Shown: piece by piece, positions 36,601 to 41,655 of the stretch
Position numbering within the stretch: position 1 is the stretch's first letter
How the letters are laid out: each line of letters starts with the position of its first letter
NCBI GenBank assembly: GCA_022072225.1
Contig: JAJVIC010000009.1
Coordinates: 589,746-653,745, forward strand
Length of the DNA: 64,000 nt
Direction: 5' to 3'
DNA from: Bacteroidia bacterium
Lineage (GTDB): Bacteria; Bacteroidota; Bacteroidia; SXHM01
Program-made: the position numbers and the translations under genes
Notes under the pieces: model-generated
Database searches by the model: none
Told to the model about the DNA's origin: nothing
Seen by the model: only the letters and a program-made list of their open reading frames with translations

Positions 36601-38963
36601 TTGCTGATGCAGGTGGCGATGTTCAGATTTGCGATGGAAACAGCGCGCAACTTTTAGCAACAGGCGGTGTTACTTATCTGTGGAATCCTTCAACAGGTTT
36701 AAGCGATACTACCATTGCCAACCCGATTGCAACACCGGCAGGAACTACCACTTATGTAGTGATTGTTTCTGACCAGATTGGTTGTTCTTCTTCCGATACA
36801 GTTACTGTAACAATTAATCCGCTTCCGCCTGCCGATGCAGGACAGGATGTGGCTATTTGCGCAGGTGATACAACACAACTTCTTGCGAGCGGAGGTGTGT
36901 TCTACACATGGACACCTTCAACAGGTTTGAGCAATGATAGTATAGCTAACCCTCAAGCAAACCCCTCAACAACTACTACGTACTCAGTATTGGTGCAAGG
37001 TCCAAGCGGACAACAGGTTGTAAATCCGGATTTCAGCGCAGGCGATACAGGTTTCTCTTCGGGTTATACTTACGGTGCAACTACACCTACTTCAGGCTTA
37101 TATACTGTTACCAATGATGCTTCACTGGCAGATCCTTCTTTCACAGGATTAGGACATGGTGGCAGCGGAGATTTCATGGTGGTAAATGCCAACATGACTT
37201 ACGGAACAGATGTTTGGTGCCAGACTTTTGATGTAGCCCCTAACAATGATTATTATTTCTCGGCATGGTTAAGCACATTGGTACTGGATGACCCTGCCTT
37301 GTTGCAATTAACAGTGAACGGAACACCTGTAGGCGCACCATTTACAACACCTCCTTTTGGTGTAGCAACATGGAGTGAGTTCTGGTATATCTGGAATTCA
37401 GGCAACAATACTTCTATTACACTTTGTATCGAAAATATAACTACAACTACAGGCCCTACAGCCTTTGGTATTGACGATATAACATTCGCTCCTTTCTGCG
37501 AAAACACAGCACAGGTAACAGTTACTGTAAACCCGCTTCCGGTTGTTGATGCGGGAGCAGATGTCTCCATCTGTATTGGTGATGATACACAATTACAAGC
37601 AAGCGGTGGTGATATTTATAGCTGGACACCTGCTGCAACATTAAGTGATGACAGCATTGCTAATCCGGTTGCAACACCAATTACTACTACTACTTATAAT
37701 GTTCACGTAGTTACCAACGCAGGTTGCGAAGGTGATGGTGATGTGGTGGTAACAGTAAATCCTTTACCAACTGCGTTTGCAGGTGTTGATGCAGAATTCT
37801 GCGCAGGTAATTCGGTTCAGTTGAATGCTACCGGAGGAGCAACCTATTCATGGTCGCCTTCAACAGGTTTAAGTGCTGATGATATTGCCAACCCTGTTGC
37901 AAGTCCAACGCAGACTACTACCTATATTGTAACGGTTGGTGACCAGAACCAGTGTCAGGATACCGATACCTTAACAGTAACGGTTAATCAACTTCCGGTG
38001 GCAGATGCAGGTGATGATGTACCGCTTTGTCTGGGAGATACTGTTCAGTTGAATGCTACAGGCGGAACAACTTATTCATGGGATCCCGGAACAGGTTTGA
38101 GCAATACCAATATTGCAAACCCGCTGGCATTCCCGATACAACCGATTACCTACACGGTTACTGTAACCGATGCAAACGGCTGTCAGGATACGGACGATAT
38201 TGCCATTAGTATTTTCTCAATTACTGCTACACCTAATGATGCCATCTGTAACGGTGAAAGTCTGCAATTATCCGTTTCAGGCGGAACAAGTTTTGTGTGG
38301 ACGCCTGCAGATGGTTTGAGTGACCCTACAATCGGAAATCCGTTGGCATCACCGGATGTAACTACTACCTATACGGTTGTTGCAACCGATGCAAACGGAT
38401 GCGAAGCAAGCGCACAATTAACGGTGGAGGTATTGGCAGCACCAACTGCCGGTTTCACTGCGCATTACATTCCTTCTTGCGAAGGCATTGTAGGACAGTT
38501 TACCAACGGCAGCACAGGAGCGGAATCTTTCCTGTGGGTATTTGCAAACGGTGATACATCAACCCTGGAAAACCCTGAACAGAATTTCAATGTTGGCCCG
38601 GGAACGGTTGTTACGTTGATAGTTTACAACGGTGAAGGTTGTGTGGATACGGCCATTGTAGATTTCAGCGGAACCAATTATTCCAATATTGAATTTGATT
38701 TGCTGGTGCCAAATATCATTACGCCAAACGCTGACGGTTTGAACGATTGTTTCCAGCCCGGATTTGAAGGCGAGTTCAACGAATGTTTCACTCTGAAAAT
38801 ATTCAACCGCTGGGGTGCTTTAATCTTTGAATCAATTGCTCAGGGCGATTGCTGGGACGGAAGAACAAAGGCCGGAAACTTGGTTGACTCAGGAACGTAT
38901 TTCTACCTGTTGGAAATTAACGGAATTGAAAAAGCAGGGTTTATGACCGTGGCCCACGATTAA
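33633..38963 (+). CDS. Giant Ig-like/PKD adhesin with T9SS type B sorting domain
   Basis: 1776 residues, start GTG at 33633, signal peptide ending QSFA. The N-terminal 290 residues (THIVGGTLTYEYLGGNQYRI, LTVYRDCFGG, YQRCCRN) are a conserved Bacteroidota module, followed by a PKD domain (YLWNFGDGATSTQQAPNHTY). About twelve Ig-like repeats of some 80 residues come next (ADAGADVQICFGDSIQLNGS pattern, closing TVTVNPLP). Repeats 2 and 8 are each interrupted by a jelly-roll-like module (bases about 35155-35670 and 36997-37510; ANGDFSQGNTGFTSDYTF, VWCQTVPVTPNTDYAFSTWV). A last PKD and a gliding-motility-associated C-terminal domain follow (NIITPNADGLNDCF, IFNRWGALIFES). Surface adhesion or glycan binding is inferred from the modules. 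Confidence 0.92.
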   Translation: MKKLLQILSLAFIFSAISLQSFATHIVGGTLTYEYLGGNQYRIYLTVYRDCFGGQAPFDDPAVVGIFNSSNQQVTTVSMDLGTVTQIPGTINNPCTTPPTNVCTEVTTYSAVVTLPPIAGGYQMAYQRCCRNAVIQNIVDPGDVGSTFYTQIPNATQVGNNSSAEFTNLPPLYLCSGLQFVFDHSATDADGDQLVYSLCTPHDGLDPTTPGGNGFVPDPPPYGYVTWQNPYSLNDMMGGTQPLTINPTTGQLIVTPNTIGTFVVGICVSEVRNGVVINTVQRDFQFTVANCNVQVISSFFTPNVQCGNFVQFTNNSQGASGYLWNFGDGATSTQQAPNHTYTNIGSYVVTLIALDNVTGCADTSILNLTLIDTLTAYAGDDVAICSGDGVQLNASGGISYTWTPATGLDNPNIANPIASPTVTTQYFVTVVDSAGCSGVDSVTVTINPPPVIDAGADTAICAGECVQLNASGGLTYTWSPATGLSDPNIANPVACPTQTTTYTVTVSGPSGNLVANGDFSQGNTGFTSDYTFSNNLQPESRYSVVADASTVHPSFVGNDHTNPPTGQFMAVNGAGTPGVDVWCQTVPVTPNTDYAFSTWVSSLVGNSPAILQFSINGVPLATPFSAPGSINTWDQFFATWNSGNATTATICILNQNTTLGGNDFGLDDIVFSTFCDGTAQITVTVNPLPVVNAGQDTAICIGDAIELNGTGGPSWSWSPSVGLSDTAIANPIANPVITTTYILTVDDGTCVNADTVVVTVNPLPVADAGADVQICFGDSIQLNGSGGQSYTWSPSTGLSSDTIANPWANPAVDTEYILTVNNGGCIDTDTVFVTVLPAPTADAGLDVFICQGDTTQLTATGGDVYVWSPATDISDVNIADPEVWPNFPTTYYVTVTDGNGCTDVDSVFVDVFAVIAAGDTTVCFGDSAQLSVSPTGTSIVWTPAQYLNDATIANPLASPPVTTTFYVLVDNGTGCTSTDSVVVTVQPLPVADAGGDVQICDGNSAQLLATGGVTYLWNPSTGLSDTTIANPIATPAGTTTYVVIVSDQIGCSSSDTVTVTINPLPPADAGQDVAICAGDTTQLLASGGVFYTWTPSTGLSNDSIANPQANPSTTTTYSVLVQGPSGQQVVNPDFSAGDTGFSSGYTYGATTPTSGLYTVTNDASLADPSFTGLGHGGSGDFMVVNANMTYGTDVWCQTFDVAPNNDYYFSAWLSTLVLDDPALLQLTVNGTPVGAPFTTPPFGVATWSEFWYIWNSGNNTSITLCIENITTTTGPTAFGIDDITFAPFCENTAQVTVTVNPLPVVDAGADVSICIGDDTQLQASGGDIYSWTPAATLSDDSIANPVATPITTTTYNVHVVTNAGCEGDGDVVVTVNPLPTAFAGVDAEFCAGNSVQLNATGGATYSWSPSTGLSADDIANPVASPTQTTTYIVTVGDQNQCQDTDTLTVTVNQLPVADAGDDVPLCLGDTVQLNATGGTTYSWDPGTGLSNTNIANPLAFPIQPITYTVTVTDANGCQDTDDIAISIFSITATPNDAICNGESLQLSVSGGTSFVWTPADGLSDPTIGNPLASPDVTTTYTVVATDANGCEASAQLTVEVLAAPTAGFTAHYIPSCEGIVGQFTNGSTGAESFLWVFANGDTSTLENPEQNFNVGPGTVVTLIVYNGEGCVDTAIVDFSGTNYSNIEFDLLVPNIITPNADGLNDCFQPGFEGEFNECFTLKIFNRWGALIFESIAQGDCWDGRTKAGNLVDSGTYFYLLEINGIEKAGFMTVAHD

Positions 38964-38985
38964 GCAGCACATAAACAGCTGAAAT

Positions 38986-39020
38986 AAAAAAGTCCCTCGC
39001 CTAAGGCGAGGGACTTTTTT
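38986..39020. terminator. Strong bidirectional terminator
   Basis: GTCCCTCGCC-TAA-GGCGAGGGAC forms a perfect stem flanked by A and T runs. It serves the giant adhesin (plus) and the small minus gene ending at 39045. Confidence 0.93.
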
Positions 39021-39044
39021 ATTTATTCATTATTTATTTCGTTT

Positions 39045-39296
39045 TTATTTTTCGCGTACAACCACCCAGCCCGATTTATCCATAGCTATGGATACTTTTA
39101 ATTTCATGTCCTTGTGCTTTTGCTCAATTCTTTTGCACAATGTATCGGGCCACTTATCTTTCCATTTCCAGTCTTTTGGTTCTATTAATAGAATTTCGCC
39201 TGGCTTCATGTTTACAATTGCTGAGCGCACGTAGCCAACCCTGCCCGGTGGCTTCAGCTCCATTTTATCAAGTTCTTCAGGTGTTAGCTTTTTCAT
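39045..39296 (-). CDS. Small conserved hypothetical protein
   Basis: 83 residues. Key stretches: PPGRVGYVRSAIVNMKPGEILLIE, WKWKDKWPDTLCKRIEQKH and DKSGWVVVREK. It looks like a single compact alpha/beta domain rich in Lys and Trp. I recall similar unnamed proteins in Bacteroidota accessory regions but no function. It lies alone at the left edge of the accessory patch. Confidence 0.6.
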   Translation of the reverse strand: MKKLTPEELDKMELKPPGRVGYVRSAIVNMKPGEILLIEPKDWKWKDKWPDTLCKRIEQKHKDMKLKVSIAMDKSGWVVVREK

Positions 39297-39334
39297 AATG
39301 GTTAAGATTTTAGTAAGAAGGAGCTAAATTACGA

Positions 39335-39342
39335 TATTTTTG
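39335..39342 (+). promoter_or_regulatory. Possible -7 element facing the 21-bp repeats
   Basis: TATTTTTG matches TAnnTTTG and would start a transcript running into the repeats from about base 39348. The AT-rich context makes a chance match likely. Confidence 0.25.
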
Positions 39343-39359
39343 TTTGAAAATTACTTTTT

Positions 39360-39653
39360 ATGAATTCAGTTGCAATTTAAACTAATATAGATGCAATTAT
39401 AAATAACTTATATGGAACTTATACGAACTAATATACAATTATAACAGACTAATATGCAATAGTTAATAACTGATATGCAATTTAAACTAACACAGATGCA
39501 ATTGAAACTAACACAAATGCAATAGCAACTAATGCAGATGCAATCGCAACTAACACAGATGCAATTAAAACTGTAAAAGTAATTGCTCCCGGTTAAGAAG
39601 TAATTGCTCCCGGCTAAGAAATGATTGCTCCCGTTATTGAAACAGGTTCAAAA
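39360..39653 (+). repeat. Fourteen phased 21-bp tandem units
   Basis: From 39360 the sequence divides into fourteen units of exactly 21 bp. The first ten are diverged copies of ACTAACACAGATGCAATTnnA; units at 39570-39632 share TAATTGCTCCCGG. Read from the ATG at 39360 the units give heptads such as TNTDAIE, TNTNAIA, TNADAIA, but stop codons recur in frame, usually at heptad position 3. The stretch 39297-39881 has no intact gene. Confidence 0.75.
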
Positions 39654-39748
39654 ATCGGATATTAAGATGATTTTGGTTGCATTTCAGATACCTTCAGTCT
39701 TGCTTTTTAGCACCCCCCCCGTTAAGCGGAATGTTCATGCGTTAGCTT

Positions 39749-39821
39749 AAGCGGCATTGCAATGCCGCTTGGAACAAAGCGGAATTTAAAATTCCGCTCA
39801 GCCACACCAACCTCGGGTTGG
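39749..39821. repeat. Cluster of three hairpins (REP-like)
   Basis: A perfect 22-bp palindrome (39749-39770, core GCGGCATTGCAATGCCGC), a second dyad AGCGGAATTT-A-AAATTCCGCT (39778-39798) and a third CCAACC-TCG-GGTTGG (39807-39821) follow each other. A run of eight C lies just upstream at 39713-39720. No gene overlaps them. They precede the antitoxin gene at 39882. Confidence 0.85.
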
Positions 39822-39881
39822 CAGTGCTCAGTAAAAAGAAAAACTGTAAATTTGTTTACTAAATAACATTGCTGCAAAAAC

Positions 39882-40145
39882 ATGAAGAAGAAGCGCATCC
39901 CAAAAGAATACAGTGAAGAGCAAGTGGTAACTAATGTAAATGAGCCTTCAGCAGCCTACGTAGTAGAGCTGAATAAAAACAGCACCCGTCAGCAGCTCGA
40001 TAATGCATTGAAGAAAATACATCCTAAGAAACGGGAGATTAATCTTGACAAGTATTTCGGAAAAATAAAATTCGGAATGGATGGCCTTGACTATCAAAAA
40101 AAGGTGAGGAATGAGTGGAGATTACAAGCACATTTTTGTCGTTAA
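39882..40145 (+). CDS. Antitoxin-like protein (orphan)
   Basis: 87 residues. The middle and end (TRQQLDNALKKIHPKKREINLDKYFGKIKFGMDGLDYQKKVRNEW) resemble Bacteroidota antitoxins that are followed by PIN-domain (VapC-like) toxins: a helix with ALKK, then a FGKIKF-D-L-x-Q-K-x-R-x-E-W tail. The final residues (RLQAHFCR) may come from a damaged end. The reading frame that would hold the toxin starts inside it at 40111 but stops after 17 codons. Confidence 0.6.
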   Translation: MKKKRIPKEYSEEQVVTNVNEPSAAYVVELNKNSTRQQLDNALKKIHPKKREINLDKYFGKIKFGMDGLDYQKKVRNEWRLQAHFCR

Positions 40146-40164
40146 TAAAGCCTTATCTTTGTAA
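40111..40164 (+). pseudogene. Stub of a PIN-type toxin gene
   Basis: An ATG inside the end of the antitoxin gene opens a frame MSGDYKHIFVVNKALSL and then stops. Its position, overlap and start resemble the beginning of PIN-domain toxins (MSG-x-Y-x-x-x-x-D-T-N), but the DTN motif and everything after is missing. Remnant status is inference from so short a piece. Confidence 0.35.
40154..40161 (+). promoter_or_regulatory. -7 promoter element of the RelE-like TA pair
   Basis: TATCTTTG matches TAnnTTTG and lies 16 bases before the ATG at 40178, giving a leader of about 10-12 bases. Confidence 0.45.
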
Positions 40165-40177
40165 AAAAATAGAAAAC

Positions 40178-40390
40178 ATGAGCGTAATAATTGCTAAAAT
40201 AGGGAAAGAAGAAAATATTTCTTACCTGAAAAAAATTCTGAATGTTTTTACCAAAGATGTAAAGGTGATGAGTGATGAAGAATATCGCGACACTAAATTT
40301 GCTGAGTTGATTGAAGAAGCAAAAGGCAGTGAGGTTGCATCGGAAGAAAAGGTGAAAAGAGAGTTTAAAAAACGTGGAATTAAATATTAA
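40178..40390 (+). CDS. Antitoxin of a RelE-like toxin-antitoxin pair
   Basis: 70 residues from the ATG at 40178; a longer frame from 40115 runs back through the promoter and is rejected. Mostly helical and highly charged (ISYLKKILNVFTKDVKVMSDEEYRDTKFAELIEEAKGSE, EEKVKREFKKRGIKY). The gene overlaps the toxin by 17 bases, as expected for a coupled type II pair. The DNA-binding N-terminus is not of an obvious class. Confidence 0.75.
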   Translation: MSVIIAKIGKEENISYLKKILNVFTKDVKVMSDEEYRDTKFAELIEEAKGSEVASEEKVKREFKKRGIKY

Positions 40391-40655
40391 GAATTCCTTT
40401 TTCCGGGATTGGGATAATATTGATAATAAAGGCTTGAACCGTGCTGTTGAGCTTATTGTTCAACAAGTAAAAAAAGCAAATATGCCATCCGATGTTCACC
40501 GGATGAAAAAGCTTAAAGGCTATACAAATAAATATAAAATTGAGATTCGTGTTCACACAAAGATATATTGGATATTGTGCGAGTCCCTTGGTAATAAAGT
40601 AATGTTTTATCGCCTGAAATCTGAAGATTGGTGTAAGAAAAATTTAAAATACTAA
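40374..40655 (+). CDS. RelE/YafQ-like toxin
   Basis: 93 residues, GTG start inside the antitoxin. The RelE-like fold is suggested by SFFRDWDNI, IVQQVKKANMPSDVHRMKKLKGYTNKYKIEIRVHTKIYWIL and VMFYRLKSEDWCKKNLKY, where the core pattern (KL-KG---YRIRVG-YRI, then R-x-x-x-x-Y/W) of ribosome-dependent mRNA interferases can be traced. The 3' end overlaps the convergent hydrolase by 12 bases. Activity is inferred from family shape. Confidence 0.8.
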   Translation: MELNIKNSFFRDWDNIDNKGLNRAVELIVQQVKKANMPSDVHRMKKLKGYTNKYKIEIRVHTKIYWILCESLGNKVMFYRLKSEDWCKKNLKY

Positions 40656-41450
40656 TTCCTTCTTCAAATACTCCCCCACCTTTTCACTAATCAGCTGATG
40701 CCCTGTATTCAGCAGCACAAAACTGTTTTTGTCTTTCAGCTTCTCAACAAAACGTTCACCGTATTTTGGATGAATAACGCGGTCGTGCTTACCAAAAACA
40801 AGCATAAAGCGGAAGGTGTTCTTATTAACCAGCGCGGCAATTTTATCTAAGTCGGGATTAATATTTTGGTAAGTAATCCAGACCTTGTAAATCTTTTCAC
40901 GCAGTTCTTTGGTGCGTATCTGCGAATACATGAAATTGTAAATCTTAGGGTCAAGTATCTTCATATTCTTGAGCAGCAATGCCGTTTTTGAAACAGGCGC
41001 AGGGTTCTTTATAAACCCACGGAAGAGAAACCTGCCCGGTGAGGTAACAGTTGAGAAACGGTAAAGCGGGTTTATTTTCAAACCGTCAGGTGAAAGCAGG
41101 ATAACGTTGTTCAACCGTTCGTGAAAGAGTTCAATCAGTTTCAGAACTATTTTACCGCCCAGGCTAAAACCAAGCAATGAGAATTTAGTAATGCTGTGTT
41201 GTTTTGTGAACACCTTAACCAATTCTTTCAGGTCGTTTTCGGTAACAGGTTCGCCATCGTGTTCGCTGTTTCCGTGATGCAATACATCAAACGCATAAAT
41301 GGTGAATTTATCACCAATGTATTTTTCAAACACCAGAAACTCCTTTCCGCTTTGCCCGAAACCGTGAAATGCTAAAAGCGGTTCCGCTCCCTTCCCGAAG
41401 GTGTAATAGGTATGCTTTGATTTGCCGGTTTGGATGAGGTTTTCTTTCAA
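40644..41450 (-). CDS. Alpha/beta hydrolase
   Basis: 268 residues. Oxyanion HGFGQSG, nucleophile motif GFSLGG, acid in LVFGKHDRVIHP and final His in LLNTGHQLI form a complete alpha/beta-hydrolase triad. There is no signal peptide, so the enzyme is cytoplasmic. The substrate cannot be inferred; it belongs to the broad MhpC-like group. It is upstream-divergent from carB, separated by a REP-like element. Confidence 0.88.
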   Translation of the reverse strand: MKENLIQTGKSKHTYYTFGKGAEPLLAFHGFGQSGKEFLVFEKYIGDKFTIYAFDVLHHGNSEHDGEPVTENDLKELVKVFTKQHSITKFSLLGFSLGGKIVLKLIELFHERLNNVILLSPDGLKINPLYRFSTVTSPGRFLFRGFIKNPAPVSKTALLLKNMKILDPKIYNFMYSQIRTKELREKIYKVWITYQNINPDLDKIAALVNKNTFRFMLVFGKHDRVIHPKYGERFVEKLKDKNSFVLLNTGHQLISEKVGEYLKKELVF

Positions 41451-41470
41451 GGTTTATTAGGTTGGGTTTC

Positions 41471-41530
41471 GTCACCCTGAACTTGTTTCAGGGTCTCAAC
41501 AAACAGATGCTGAAACAAGTTCAGCATGAC
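41471..41530. repeat. REP-like double hairpin
   Basis: Two hairpins, ACCCTGAA-CTTGT-TTCAGGGT (41474-41494) and ATGCTGAA-ACAAG-TTCAGCAT (41507-41527), also pair with each other through the loops and GTC/GAC ends. It is a dispersed-palindrome type common in Bacteroidota. Confidence 0.85.
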
Positions 41531-41655
41531 GGGTTCAATAGTATGGAAAATGTGTTGACAAATTAAACGCTTCTTTCATCCAAAATCCCCTAAATTCGCA
41601 AAGTTTTTTTGTCCATATGTCTCATATCTAACATCTCAAATCTCCTATCTGAATA

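Noticed and set aside
36600-38200. Repeated DNA in the giant adhesin as recombination-active insertion elements
   Set aside because: The similarity follows protein Ig-like repeats, with no terminal inverted repeats or transposase.
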